A stretch of DNA of 64,000 bases, taken from Balaenoptera acutorostrata (Eukaryota; Chordata; Mammalia; Artiodactyla; Balaenopteridae). The stretch spans positions 78,517,985 through 78,581,984 of the forward strand of contig NC_080067.1 in the NCBI RefSeq assembly GCF_949987535.1, written 5' to 3'. The translations under genes were made by a program, and so were the position numbers. Shown piece by piece: positions 10,889 through 22,981 of the stretch. How positions within the stretch are numbered: the stretch's first letter is position 1; each line of letters opens with the position of its first letter. Below the pieces are notes generated by a model. It was not told where the DNA came from and ran no database searches. It saw only the letters and a list, made by a program, of their open reading frames with translations.

Positions 10889-11312
10889 CTAAATAAAGGA
10901 AGAAAGAAAAATTAAGATGGAAAAGCCATTTTCAGCAAAGTCATTGACCCATTACTTAACCTATACACAACACTTAATGTACATTTAACCTACATTACTA
11001 AATGCATTATAAAAAGAAATCTTTTAAAAGTTATACTTCATAAAAAAAAAAAAAATTAAACGGATCAGGCCCTCACCATTCCAATCTAGAGAGAAATGCT
11101 CTAAGGCATCATTTCACACTGGATTTTTAAGCTACTGATGCATTGTTAGAAAATGGATAGCTGAAACTAAAGACTGACATTTTTCAGTATCTTAACCTTG
11201 GAGAAGAATCCTATCTCCCAAAGGTAAAACCTAAAGGGTTAATCACCTAGTTAAGTGTGTCTATCACATTTGGTAACTGAAGAAATTATCTTTTTAAAAA
11301 TCACAATTAGAG

Positions 11313-11602
11313 GGCTTCCCTGGTGGCGCAGTGGTTGAGAGTCTGCCCACCAATGCAGGGGACACGGGTTCGAGCCCTGGTCTGGCAAGATCCCACATGC
11401 CGCGGAGCAATTAGGCCCGTGAGCCACAATTACTGAGCCTGGGCATCTGGAACCTGTGCTCCGCAACAAGAGAGGCCGCGATAGAGGCCCGCGCACCGCG
11501 ATGAAGAGTGGCCCCCACTTGCCGCAACTAGAGGAAGCCCTCGCACAGAAACAAAGACCCAACACAGCCATAAATAAATAAATAAATAAATAATTTTTTT
11601 TA
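11313..11602 (+). repeat. CHR-type SINE, full length
   Basis: Long form. Target-site duplication aaatcacaattagag at 11298-11312 is repeated right after the A-rich tail, ending at 11620. Confidence 0.95.
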
Positions 11603-11764
11603 AAAAAATCACAATTAGAGAGAATTGTTGAGATCACTGTCATTGTATTTATTATTTGATAAAGGTGTGAAATTTCACATCTCATAACAAGGGACATATA
11701 CTAAGGCATTTTTAATATCATACAATCTGACAGTTATTTTAACACTCATGATACTGCATAACCC

Positions 11765-11821
11765 TAAGAGGTGAGCTTAACCTTATGAAGTGAGCTTAAC
11801 CCTATGAAGTGAGCTTAACTG
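11765..11821 (+). repeat. Short tandem repeat, 19-bp unit x3
   Basis: Three head-to-tail copies of 'gtgagcttaaccctatgaa' with one or two differences per copy; the first copy is incomplete at its left. No function is apparent. Confidence 0.8.
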
Positions 11822-13068
11822 GATAACAGCTGGAGAGGCATGTTTTAAAAGAGGAAACAGAATTAAAGAATGACTTCTTGGCCAGGATACAGGCTAGTCT
11901 TTACGTCAACTTAAGTAATAGGTATATGCATTTTAATGGTTTCCAAGAGGACCCACTGAAGAAATATACCTAAAAATACTCTAGGAAATAAAACCAGGCC
12001 ATTATTTCTAAGTAACTACAAAGAAGCTGAGGGAAGGCTTAGAGGCTCACAGAAGTGGAGATATGACTTAGGCTATCCACTGATGCTGAGTGGGGAGAGC
12101 AACAGTCTGGCTAACCATCGGTCTGACAGTTAAGTCCACCGAGTTAAGATGGAAAAAATGAGGACTGTTAGTCACTTATTTTACCCAGCCCCCTTTCTAA
12201 CTTCAAGAATGGCCTCTGCTAAGTATCTATATAAAACGGACAGGAATGATTACAACACAGTAACGGTCCTGGAAATAGAGTGTTTTGTATGCGGGAGGAG
12301 CAGACAAATGTGTGAAAAACCTATTTTCCTCCTGTTAGCCTCCCACCAGAGTGACTCCCAATTTGAAAGGCTTAAGAGTATAGTAAGCAGTATAGTAAGA
12401 GTAAGTAAGTAAAGAGTTGCTTGCTTATGTCTGCTCCTGGTCTAGGCTTTAGGCATACAGAAGACAGAAAAGGAGTCCCATGTTCCAGTTTAGTCAGAGC
12501 AGGAGATGATGACTTGGGGCTTCTAAACTAGGAATCCGTTCGGCCTGTTTGCCGACAGCGTTTACTATATCATATCTTACAGTTGTCTAAGCGTAGTCTT
12601 GTGTCTACGTGGGAGAATGGACCCAAACAGAAGATAAGGATTCCCAACATTTGAGAAACTGCATTTAAGGAACAAATTTTATACAAAAATATTGCCCCTA
12701 ATAACAAAAAGTTAAACTTTAGGCCCAGCAACCTTAATTGAGACTCTTCAAATAAGAACGCAATCTCTTCTACCAAGCGAATATGGACCCAATTCCAAAC
12801 TTGTAACAAGAAGTGTCCTTGTTATGTTAACAATGTTATTTCTGGACGGCAGTGTTTGGGGGATTTTAAGTTGTTATGTTTAAGTTGTTATGTTTTTTTC
12901 CTCTTATCCATATTTTTGTTTTCACTTTCAGATGATAAACATGGATTGGTAATGCAGTAGAAAAGCCCTACCTGGATCTTCAAGGAGAACCCTAATGACA
13001 ATGTCTCACTGATGCACACCATTATCTCACTAGGACCAGAAGTAAACAACAGTTAAAATGCACTCATA

Positions 13069-13243
13069 CTGAAGCCCGCGTGCCTAGAGCCCGTGCTCCA
13101 CAACAAGAGAAGCCACTGCAATGAGAAGACTGTGCACTACAACAGAGTAGCCCCCGCTCTCCGCAACTAGAGAAAGCCCACGCACGGCAACGAAGACCCA
13201 ATGCAGCCAAAAATAAATACATAATTAAAAAAAAAAAAAAAAC
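13069..13243 (+). repeat. CHR-type SINE, 5'-truncated
   Basis: Only the 3' body and A-tail remain. Flanked by cactcata at 13061-13068 and 13244-13251, so truncation happened at insertion. Confidence 0.9.
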
Positions 13244-13251
13244 CACTCATA

Positions 13252-13425
13252 AGCCAAGCACTAGCATACCTCGTTTCATCCTTATAACTATCCTATGTGT
13301 TAGACAGTATCCCTACTTTAAAAATGGAGACAGGCGGCTTAAGGAGGTTAAATAACTTCCCCAAGGACCCTTAACTAGCATATGGCAGAAATCAGGTTCT
13401 GACCGTAGGTTATGTGACAACAGAA
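13252..13425 (+). repeat. MIR element
   Basis: Ordered MIR features: 'cctcgtttcatccttataac', 'aaaatggagacaggcggctta' and 'ttccccaaggaccc', then 'atggcagaaatcaggttctgac'. Confidence 0.8.
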
Positions 13426-13576
13426 ACTGAGCCGTTAACGTCTATGCCAGCTCCAATGCAGAAAATATGTATTATCTCTTCTCTACAAAACAACTTAGTT
13501 CTTCATTTTACCTTTCCCTTCTAATACCCATGGGCCAAGAGTAACCCAAAAAACAGACTTCTTAAAATTAGAGTTA

Positions 13577-13709
13577 GGGAATTCCCTGGTGGTCCAGTGG
13601 TTAGGATTCCGCGCTTCCACTGCAGGGGGCAGTGGTTCGATCCCTGGTTGGGGAACTAAGATCCCACTTGCTGCAGGGCTCAGCCAAAAAATAAAAATAA
13701 AAAAATAAA
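13577..13709 (+). repeat. CHR-type SINE, short form
   Basis: 'ggtccagtggttaggattccgcgctt' type head with A-rich tail. Flanks read attagagtta and atgagagtta. Confidence 0.9.
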
Positions 13710-14109
13710 ATGAGAGTTAAATTCACTATTTACCCACTTATTTTCACCAAACCAATGAATCAAAAAGGAAAATGCATTTGGAATATACAATTTCTTTTAT
13801 TCCAAAAGTACTAAAATTTTAGTATGACCAAGAAACAAAGGATAAAATATTAGGAAAAAACAAAACAATGAAAAATTAGAGTTCAAATTATATTCCATCC
13901 TGTAAGTACAAAAGGTAATAATGTGAAAAACAAAAACTGAGGTGTTTTTTGGAAGTTAAATTACTCATCATGTTAAACCAACTGTGTTAGACAGCTTTTT
14001 CTTGCAACAACTGATATGGGTCACTTGGATCACATCCCACCCTGAAAGTGGAAAGGGGTTCAATGCGTTGTGCACATATGAAATGCAACCACTTGGTTCT
14101 CCAACAAGA

Positions 14110-14640
14110 TACAATACATATGTCAGAAAGGTCCCATCAAAAATAAGAAAGGCACAAAATATCTAAGAATAAACTTAAGGAATGTGCTTAAGTTTATTAA
14201 ACTTATTAAACAAGTGAAAAGCACTACCAAATTCTAGTAAGGGACACAGGTCAATAAATGGAGTAATTCTTTGGTTTTTAGACAGGAAAACTCCATATTA
14301 AAATGAATGCAATTTCCCCTAAATTAGTCTATTAAATGTAATGCAATACCCATCAAAAGCCACTGTTTGTTCATTGGTTTAATTTAAAAAACAAATCCAA
14401 ATTCACCTTGGGACAAAAATGTGAGAAATTCTTAGAAATTTTTGAAAAAGATTAAGGAGGAGAGGTGAACAGGGGCAAGAGAGAAGAGGAGAAGGAGGGC
14501 CTACTCCCATCAAATTATAAAACCAAATAACAGTGATTGAAGCAGAATAGTGCTATCACAGAAACAGAGAAACCAACCAGATAGGAATTCGAATGGCAGG
14601 CAGCATCTCGTAATCATGGGGAAAAGATGAATTAATCAAT
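14110..14640 (+). mobile_element. Degraded L1 ORF2 fragment
   Basis: Plus-strand remnants of the L1 ORF2 middle region ('aaaataagaaaggcacaaaatatctaag', 'gcaatacccatcaaaag', 'cttgggacaaaaat'). No open frame. A SINE follows at its right end. Confidence 0.65.
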
Positions 14641-14645
14641 AAATA

Positions 14646-14944
14646 GGGGCTTCCCTGGTGGCGCAGTGGTTGGGAGTCTGCCTGCCAATGCGGGGGACAC
14701 GGGTTCGAGCCCTGGTCTGGGAGGATCCCACATGCCGCGGAGCAACTGGACCCGTGAGCCACAGCTGCTGAGTCTGCGCGTCTGGAGCCTGTGCTCTGCA
14801 ACGAGAGGCCGCGGCGGTGGGAGGCCCGCGCACCGCGATGAGGAGTGGCCCCCACTCGCCGCAACTAGAGAAAGCCCTCGCACAGAAACGAAGACCCAAC
14901 ACAGCCAAAAATAAATAATAAATAAATAAAAATTAAAAAAAAAA
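14646..14944 (+). repeat. CHR-type SINE, full length
   Basis: Long form with complete head, body and AATA/poly(A) tail. Several of its frames are open on both strands, as is usual for this GC-rich SINE, and do not code for anything. Confidence 0.95.
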
Positions 14945-15480
14945 TAGTATTAGAACTACCAAGTAAATCTTTCATTCACAGTTGAAATTCATTTTGGTGT
15001 AAAGAATGTAGGAATCCATCTTTACTTTTTTCCAAACACCTACATGTAAAAATAACACATTAATAGTCTAGAAAATAGGGCTGAATATTTTTATAAACTT
15101 GAAATGGGAACAAGCTTTAAGTATTTATTCTAGTATCAATACATGACCATAAACATTTTAAAATAAAGTGGCAGCCACCCCATAATTCCTTTAGAACTTT
15201 TATGCCCTAATGAACATGTATGTCTTAAACATGTAAGTAGCAAACTATACTCACTCTTCTGGAAGCTGCTTTTTTATATTTAATACATGAATTTTTTTTT
15301 CCTAAGTCAATTCAAAACAATCTAGTGGTCCATTAAATTGATCTGCCATATTTTAACCAATTCCCTGCTGATGACCATTTGTTAATTTTTAGCTCTCTAA
15401 ATAATGTTACAATTAAAACCCTCAATATATCCTTGTTCTAGTGTTTCCTTAGAACACATTGCTAAAATTCAAATTTCTGA

Positions 15481-15598
15481 GGGAACTCCCTGGCAGTCCA
15501 GTGGTTAGGATTCCGTGCTTTCACTGCTGAGGGCAAGAGTTTGATCCCTGGTCAGGGAACTACGATCCCGCAAGCCAAAAATTAAAAACCAAAAAACT
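15481..15598 (+). repeat. CHR-type SINE, short form
   Basis: Short form flanked by ttcaaatttctg on both sides (just before 15481 and just after 15598). Confidence 0.9.
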
Positions 15599-15789
15599 TT
15601 TCAAATTTCTGGGTCAAAGGACACTAAAACTTGCAGATTTTCACTTATGAATTTGGTTATCTATATTTATGAGATTTTAATGTTTATGGAGTCAAACTGG
15701 TAGATTTTTATTGCTTCTGAGTTTCCTATCATGCTTTAAAATGTCTTATCAATATGAGATTATAAAAATGGTCTCATGTTCTTTTTTTT

Positions 15790-16330
15790 TTTAACAGCTT
15801 AAGCTATGATTCACATACCACAAAATTCATCCTCTTAAAAGTCTACAATTCAGTGGGTTTTTATATATTCAGAGTTGTACAACCATAACCATTACCATTA
15901 CCTAATTCCAGAACATCTGCATCACTCCACAAAAAAACTTTGTATGTATTAGCAATCACTCCTTATTCCCCGCCTCCCCACCCCCTGGCAACAATTAATC
16001 TACTTTTTATCTCTATGTATTTGCCTACTCTGAACATTTCAAATCGATAGAATCATATGGTATGCAGCCTTTTGTGCCTGACTTCTTTCACTTAGCATGT
16101 TTTCAAGGTTCACCCAAACTGAAATATATCAGTACTTCATTCCTTTTTATGGCAGAATAACATTCCATTGTATAGATATACCAAAATTTTATTCATCTAT
16201 TCATCAGTTGATGGACATTTAGGTTTTTTCCACTTTTTGGTTATTATGAATAATGATGCTATGAATATTTGTGTACAAGTTTTTGTTTATCTGTATTTGT
16301 TTCTAATTAGTTAACTTTTCAATCCACCTG
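15790..16330 (-). mobile_element. L1 (L1M-type) 3' region
   Basis: Minus-strand L1M 3' sequence. The characteristic order is the 'acataccacaaaattcat' to 'aattcagtgggttttt' block, the 'cccctggcaacaattaatctac' block, and the 'attccattgtatagatatacc' to 'cagttgatggacatttagg' block. Confidence 0.8.
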
Positions 16331-18599
16331 GAACATATTGTGATACAGGAATCTATTTCTTTTCCTTCCAAAACAGCTAATCTGAGTACAGAATCCTAGA
16401 CTTTCCTACCCTCCCTGAAATTTTTTAAAGGTGTCTTGTACAAACATAACACTACTGTTATTGCAAAGCGTTCAACTTGGTTTTGAAGGGAGTAACTTTC
16501 TGAACAAATACTGCATCAGTTTATGCAATATTTGATAAAAATATGAAACAGAAAAGTAAATGTTGATAAGTACAATAGGCTCTTAATAAATATATAAATA
16601 CAAAATGAGCATAATGTGCAGTTATATTAGAGAAGAGCCAGCATTCAGGACACCAGAGAATATTGGCTAACACTACAAAGTCAATTAAGGGAGCATATAC
16701 CATGCTGATCGTCCTATACTAATTCCTATTCTGACTGCTCTATTCATCTTGATTACTCGAGTTTAGTTCAATTTGTCTCTTCCATTGTGTTGGCTTTCCC
16801 CAGATGTTTGGTGATAGATTATAGGCTCATCTCTACTTGAATAACTTGCGGGTGGAGGGAAGGCTGTGATGGGCAGTAGCTTTTGCTCTGCCTTGAACTA
16901 TTTTCAATGTGGGGATGCTAAGAACCCCCAAAACTGTTCTTCTGGAAAGGGTTGTTCTTCATTCTTGCCAGGCGTTACAAGTAATGGGGCAGGAGGAGAG
17001 GGGAATGTCCTGTCTCTCCACACCAATCTCCTATTCTTAGAATTTCAGTGCTATATGTCAATTATATCTCAATAAAATTGGGGTGGGGGGAGAAATTTCA
17101 GCTTGATAGCAAATATCCTCCTTGCTGATAATGGCACAAGCAGGGAGAGATGCTTTTGTGGAGATTTTCCAACTACTCAGTCTTTTACCATGGGTCTCCC
17201 CTTTCCTCTCCACCATCTCCAGAAATGGTACACCCTTAGTGTTGCACCATTTTCCTGCACTAATCTTCCTTCTGTCACTGGGGCTCCCCTCTGCATCTTC
17301 CCTCTACTTTATGCCTTGTTAGTTTCTCAGTTTTTGATCTACCAAAACTCTCCTTGTTTTTGAGTATAGAGATACATATGTTTTAAATATATTTTTCATA
17401 ATTTCTATGGGTTTGGTAGGAGGAAGAAGAGGTTCCATGGGCTTACTTCATCCTCTTAAACCTACTATTGGTTTCCGACAGATATTCTTTACTAAGTGAA
17501 GGCAGTTTTCTTTATTCCTAGTTTTCAAAGAGATTTAAACACAAAGGAAGCTAAGCTTTATTATCAGGCTTTCAGTACTTGCTGAGATACCATGATTTTT
17601 CTCTTTTAGCCTATTAAAATAACTACATTACAGATCATGAAATGTGAATTCTGTAAAAAAATTCTTGTCTTCACATTATGCTACAGTTTTACTATAGGAC
17701 ATAGTCAATTTATCAACTTTTTTTGTAAGTGCTACATATATATTTGTAAGTTAATTGGTATCTGTGGGTAAATGCTAACTTTTTCAGATTTATGAATCAT
17801 GGTTCTGCTAACCTCATAGTAGGAAAATTTGTCTTCATTCTAGGACAGTATAAACAATAGAAATTTTTTAAAAAAGATTTTCTAGGACTCTGTACTTTGT
17901 CATTTTGTGGGGAAAAGTTTTTTATACATACTTAATGGTTGAAAAAACAAAGTGTTCAGAATTGTTTAAACCACCAAGAAGTAACTCTCCTAACTCCCCA
18001 GAAAAAGCCATTTATAACAATTTGATATATCTGTCCAGATATGTCCTATACAAATGCATGTGCACACATATATACACGTACTCATTATGTGTACATGTAT
18101 CTTTTAACAAAACGGCCTCCTTCTGTTTTGCAACCTGCTTTTTTCACTTTATACAGACAGTGGTCAGTATCAAGATATAAATCAAATTTATTCTTTAATA
18201 GCTTCATGGTATACTGCCTGGATATGCCGTAACTTACAGGTCCATAAAAACACTTGCTTTGGTTGTCCTCAGTGTTTTACTACCAAGACAATACTATAAG
18301 TAATGTCCCTGTACAAATATATTTGTACTCTTTTATATCTTGGCTAAATTGCAAGAAGGGGAATGGGTCAAAGACTGATACTGCCATATTGTCTTCCAGA
18401 AGTGTTTATACAAAATGACTTCATGGGGTAGATTTTGACAAGACTTTAAAGCACTATGTAAAAACTTGAAGCCATAAAGTAAAGACAAATAAATTTTACT
18501 ATGTAAGAATTGAAATTTTCTGTTAAGCAAAAATGTCATGCACAAAGTCGGGGTACTGAGGGCTTTTACCAAAATTTAATTTAACATCTTTAAAACTAG

Positions 18600-19340
18600 G
18601 CCGGGGGAGGCAGGCTCGGACGGCCCAAGGAGCTGCAGCTGCCCTTCGAGCCCTCCTTACCAACACTATGCTCCAGTTCCTGCTTGGATTTACTCTTGGC
18701 AATGTGGTGGGAATGTATCTGGCTCAGAACTATGACATACTTGAAGAAATTAAAAAGGACGTGGATGCCAAGAAGAAACCCCCTAGTTCATGAGGCCGAC
18801 TCTAGCACTGCCTCCTGGATAAACTGATTCTACTGTTCTTGAGGGCCTCCTTTACCATCTGAACCAAAAGCTTTTGTTTTCATCTCCAGCCTCAGCAATT
18901 TTCTTCTTTGCTAGACCCTGCATTGCCTTACAGCACAAATGGGGCCACAAGTTAAGAACAACCCTTACTTTTCCAACATCCTCACTTCTTCCCTTCCTCC
19001 TTCCAGCCACTTGGGAGGTCCTGAGAATGGAATTATGGTGCTAGATTAGTAAACATGACCTTTAATTAGTAGTTTCTCCCTTATTCTTTGGGATTTCTAC
19101 TACCGTTTTCGAAAGAAAAAATGATGAGTTTTGTATAGCTGATGAGATATAAATAATGCTGATTTCACAGTCTAGCAATTATACTGGGTGTTTAAACCTT
19201 TGGTACTAAATTATGTTGTTTCAAAGTAGTAACTAAAATGAAAATCTAGAAGCCAGTTTCTGGTGAATTATCCACTAATTTTATATTGTTGTCAGGAAGC
19301 TCCATAGTTGCTAATTTAACCAATAAATCAATTTGTTATT
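18600..19340 (+). pseudogene. STMP1: STMP1 processed retrocopy with intact short ORF
   Basis: The body is an intronless copy of the STMP1 mRNA (short transmembrane mitochondrial protein 1, a 47-residue inner-membrane microprotein), placed antisense in SENP5 intron 2. A GC-rich 5'UTR-like segment (18601-18667) abruptly replaces AT-rich intron. The ORF 18668-18793 has 41 codons: it opens [20 protein letters not shown] and ends KKKPPSS. Compared with STMP1 as I know it, six residues after NYDI are missing, an in-frame 18-nt loss. The transmembrane part is complete. A 3'UTR-like stretch follows; its end is uncertain (19340 or the A-run near 19628). I found no clear target-site duplication. Expression is unproven. 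Confidence 0.85.
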
Positions 19341-19744
19341 CATTAACCAAGAAACTCTGTTCTGAGAACCCTATCAGGAACTCGAGAATTTAAAAGTATT
19401 TAAAGTAATGGCCTTTGTCCTCAGTAGAATTCATAGTCTCGTATGCATGTTTTTCTTAATGGTGCATTTGATCTGGCTCTATTCTGTCACAGGAATCATA
19501 CTTATTTTATTACAGGCACATTTCACATTACATGGCAGATAAATGAGAAGTTGTCTATAAAGGAAATTTTATGCCTTTTTACATTTAAAAAAATGTATTT
19601 ACATTATAACTTTATAGTGATTCTCATAAAAAAAAAAAGTATAATGATGCTAAGGACCATGAAGGTAGGAATCAGTGTATCCTGTTTGTTGCCACATTCT
19701 TAGAGCCAACAATGGTACATAGGAGCTTCTCATATATTAAATAA

Positions 19745-20150
19745 GTAAAATATAAACAATCCAATAGAGAAAAAGGCAAAGTAAAATTATATACAAACAA
19801 ACAATGGCAAAGATAGAAAAAGATGTTCAAACTTTAAATTTAAAAAGGCAAATTAAAACAAAGAACTCTCCTGTGATCTATGAGACTAGCAAACTTTAGC
19901 AAATGCAAATGGGTTTAACTTTTTAGAGGGCAATTTAACAATTCTCTTAAAATTTTAAGTGTGAGTATCCTTCCACCATCATTTCTACTACTAGGAATTT
20001 AACTTACAAAAACAACCATAAAAGTATAAAGAAGTAATTCCACTGCACCATTGTTTTTAGAGGGAAACAACTAAAAGCAACACAAGTGTCCGTCAATCAA
20101 AAACTAAACTATGGAACATCTATATAATACAGCAATATAAAAGAATGTCT
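19745..20150 (+). mobile_element. Ancient L1 fragment (ORF2 C-terminal region)
   Basis: Plus-strand L1M-like ORF2 end. The order 'tttcactact..aggaatttaac' and 'gtccgtcaatcaa..aaactatggaacatc' is the usual decayed pattern. It ends about 115 bp from the SENP5 exon 2 donor. Confidence 0.65.
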
Positions 20151-20264
20151 AATTGCTTAAAGGGAAATCCACGTGGGGAAGGACCAAATAGGACTCTCCT
20201 AGAAAGGATAATGGACAGCAGGTGTGGGCCGGAGATCGGGGGAGAATAAAGGAAGAGTGCATAC

Positions 20265-21805
20265 CAGAAAGGCAGATTGACAGCTGTTCATCATCCACTG
20301 GAGAGGCTTTTTGACTGTTCTTCCCACCTCCCACTTGATTTTCTAGTTTGAGTCCACTGCACGTCAGAGGAGCCTCCAGTGGACTTTTACAGTAAGGGTG
20401 GTCCAGCAACTTAGAACTAAGAATGTTCTGCTTGAAAGATCCATCCTCATCCATCTGGCATGAGCTCTCATTCTGAACAGTCTCTTCGGACACAGGCCCA
20501 TCTACACTACTCACAGATTGATCTGCCCCAGACACTGACAGTTTTACTCTGTCATCATTGACAGTACTTGTCCGATTTTCCTGACCCAGAGCCATAACTT
20601 CTCTCTCGGTTTCCAAGATAAACATGTTATTAGAATGATGTTCTGGTAAGGGGATGTCATGAATCAGCTCTGTACACTCCCACTTAGGAGAGGAACAGGG
20701 TGACTGGTCCCAGATGTATGTGGCACTGCCATTCTGTTGGTCAGGGAATGCTTCATCTAAACTAAGCTCCTTGCCCAAGAGAGGGCTTCCTTTAGTGTGG
20801 CCATCAGGCACATGAGAGTTCTTTCCCTTCACCACAGCACTGCTGTCCATATCTGGAAGGTATGGTTGATGCCGACAAGAAGGGTCTTTAGGTTCTGGGG
20901 AAGGGAATGAGCTGCAACTGCCACCCTCACTGTTCTCCCTAAGGGTCTCTTGATGGTCCCCAGTGACCTGCACCCAGCTTTGCTGGGCTTTTTTTAGCTT
21001 GCAAACTTTGCTTTTTGTTCTGAAGTGCTGGGATCTGAGAATCCTGTACCGAAATCTAATCATGGATAATTTCTCATACATCATATGAGGAGATACTTTT
21101 ATTCTTCTATGTTGATTAAGTTGGAACTTTCTTGGAATCAGGGGTCCCCCATTCCTGTGGTGCTCCAGCCCTCGGGAGCAGCCATAACAAAAGCGCTTTC
21201 TCTTATGGTTGCTCAAGGTGACCACGATTGTGCCACTCTCACCTGGACTCTGGCTCTCCCCATTGAACTTCATAGGAGGATCAGAAGCTTGTGGCTCCGT
21301 CCTAGGTCTGTGACCACTGGCCTGACTTGAAACACTATTTGCTGGTATGTCAGTGGCTGCCTTCAAGAGACTTTTCTCTCCAGAGTATTCATGATCAGAG
21401 TTCTTTGCTGATGATAGCAACTTCTCTGCTTGGAGTTTCAGGAAGGTCCTTGAGGAGGAAATGACGTGTTTAGTGTCCTTTCCTTTCACTTTAGAGGACA
21501 AAGTACTAAGATTCTGAACAGCCACATTGGACTTTGTCTTAGCAAAAAGGGGTTCATCCTGGATCCACGTTTTCTGGATTTGAAGGGCCTTCTTTCTGCA
21601 CTGCAAATGCCTTAAATGCCTGCTCCAAGTAACTGGCCTTCCCAACTTGGCTTTCAGAATGCACAACTGTTGGTGAAAGTAGAACTTCTTAAAGCCTCCA
21701 AACCCAGTATTCCATTTCTCAGAAAAGGCTAAGTGGATTCCTTTCCTCCATAGAATTTTCCTCTGTTTTTTCATTTTTCTGATGCATAATGAGATCTGAA
21801 TGCAC
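20265..21805 (-). CDS. SENP5: SENP5 exon 2: start codon and long N-terminal region
   Basis: SENP5 removes SUMO, mainly SUMO2/3, from nucleolar and mitochondrial targets. This 1541-nt exon holds a 31-nt leader, the ATG at 21772-21774 and 503 codons plus the first base of a Gly codon. The protein opens MKKQRKILWRKGIHLAFSEK, identical in my recollection to SENP5 of other mammals. The N-terminal region is basic and low in structure and is thought to direct nucleolar targeting; Lys/Arg clusters are visible near residues 2-10 and 190-195. The acceptor is cttctttacag (AG at 21806-21807). The donor is GTATGC at 20264. The frame continues into intron until a stop near 20149, which is not coding. With exons 3-6, residues 1 to 627 of about 755 lie in the window. 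Confidence 0.97.
21719..21787 (-). promoter_or_regulatory. SENP5: uORF overlapping the SENP5 start codon
   Basis: An ATG at 21785-21787 lies 13 nt upstream of the SENP5 ATG, in another frame, and inside exon 2. Its frame runs 22 codons to a TGA at 21719-21721, passing through the true start. Context: A at -3 and C at +4, against A at -3 and A at +4 for the main ATG, so neither start is clearly stronger. This kind of overlap generally lowers main-frame translation through leaky scanning. Effect not shown here. Confidence 0.7.
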
Positions 21806-22079
21806 CTGTAAAGAAGAGAAAGATAATTTACATTTCTACCCTAAAAATAAGGTCATAAAGATATATTCACAACAATATACATTAAAAAATTGAAAAAAGC
21901 ATATGAAGTTCAATTTATACTATCAGACATAATGAAATCCTACCTGATCAAGGTTTTCCCCACAATGAAAATGAGGGATAAGGGAAGACATGAGTGCTCC
22001 AACATGACCCCATTTGCTGTACCTGCCTCTGATAGAAACAAGTTTCAAGAATCATTTCCCAATATGCAGCCAGTTTTTG

Positions 22080-22205
22080 ATGAAGCAGAAAGGGCAGGGA
22101 GTCAGGAGAGAATTTCTAAGTGTTGGCCTTGTTTCTCATTAGCTAAGTGACTTTAAGCAAGTCACCCAAATTCTGTGTTCTCATTTGTAAAATGAAGGAT
22201 AGAGA
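22080..22205 (+). repeat. MIR element fragment
   Basis: 'ctaagtgactttaagcaagtcac' followed by 'tcatttgtaaaatgaagg', the conserved MIR core and 3' half. Confidence 0.75.
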
Positions 22206-22274
22206 AGGGAGAGGGGACCAGACACCATTTAAGACTGAGTTCACATCAAAACAATTTGTTCCATACAACAAATT

Positions 22275-22466
22275 TTCTTTTAAAGATTTTTTTTGATGTA
22301 GACCATATTTAAAGTCTTTATTGAATTTGTTACAATATTGCTTCTGTTTTATGTTTTGGTTTTTTGGCCACAAGGCATGTGGGATCTCAGCTTCCTGACC
22401 AGGGATAGAACCCACACCCCCTGCATTGGAAGGCGAAGTCTTAACCACTGGGCTGCCAGGGAAGTC
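22275..22466 (-). repeat. CHR-type SINE, short form
   Basis: Minus-strand short form. Target-site duplication catacaacaaattt at 22262-22275 and again at 22468-22481. Confidence 0.85.
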
Positions 22467-22701
22467 CCATACAACAAATTTCAGAAAGTAAAGGCAGGGA
22501 CTTTTACTCTGTACAGTCATCCACAGGCAGACAGTCAATAAATGCACGCAATATCAGTACCTCAAGAGGGAGACCGACCAGCCTCCTCTTTGTCAGTCAG
22601 TCAAAGGCTTTCTGAGTGACTATGAGGAGACAGGACTCTATCAGGTGCTCTCAACCAGTTATGGTTCTGGCTCTCAAGTAAGTATAAGAAAAAAGAACCA
22701 A

Positions 22702-22704
<3 letters not shown>

Positions 22705-22735
<31 letters not shown>
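22705..22735. repeat. (GT)n microsatellite
   Basis: About 15 uninterrupted GT units; likely length-polymorphic. Confidence 0.95.
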
Positions 22736-22737
<2 letters not shown>

Positions 22738-22800
22738 CTTTAGGAACACACTTACAGGAAAGGGTAGATGAAAATGATAGTAAAAACCAAACATGATTTG

Positions 22801-22981
22801 GGACTTCCCTGGTTGTGCAGTGGTTAAGACTCTGCACTCCCAATGCAGGGGGACCAGGTTCGTTCCCTGGTAAGGGAACTAGATCCCACATGCTGCAACT
22901 AAGAGCCCGCAGGCCGCAAAGAAGATCCCGCATGCTGCAACTAAGACCCAGCACAGCCAAATAAATAAATATTAAAAACAA
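22801..22981 (+). repeat. CHR-type SINE, intermediate form
   Basis: Head of the short form followed by 'gatcccgcatgctgcaactaag' units and an AATA tail. Flanks aaacatgattt and aaacatgactt suggest a target-site duplication. Confidence 0.85.

Larger units (their letters stand above)
10889..20264 (-). other. SENP5: SENP5 intron 2
   Basis: Phase-1 intron between exons 2 and 3, full of SINEs and L1 pieces plus an antisense STMP1 retrocopy, all listed separately. Stretches 11830-13060, 13715-14100, 14950-15470 and 16730-18590 (apart from a possible L1 3' end near 17040-17075) show nothing I can name. Confidence 0.85.

Noticed and set aside
14632..14908. Long open frames on both strands such as those starting MRGLSLVAASGG, repeated at many places in the window
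   Set aside because: They fall wholly inside CHR-type SINEs, whose GC-rich body lacks stops. The same peptide recurs in every copy with the same orientation. They are not genes.
20149..20264. Coding extension of SENP5 exon 2 to the stop at 20149
   Set aside because: The donor GTATGC at 20264 joins in phase to exon 3, and residues beyond CLSG do not resemble SENP5. The extension is intron read-through.
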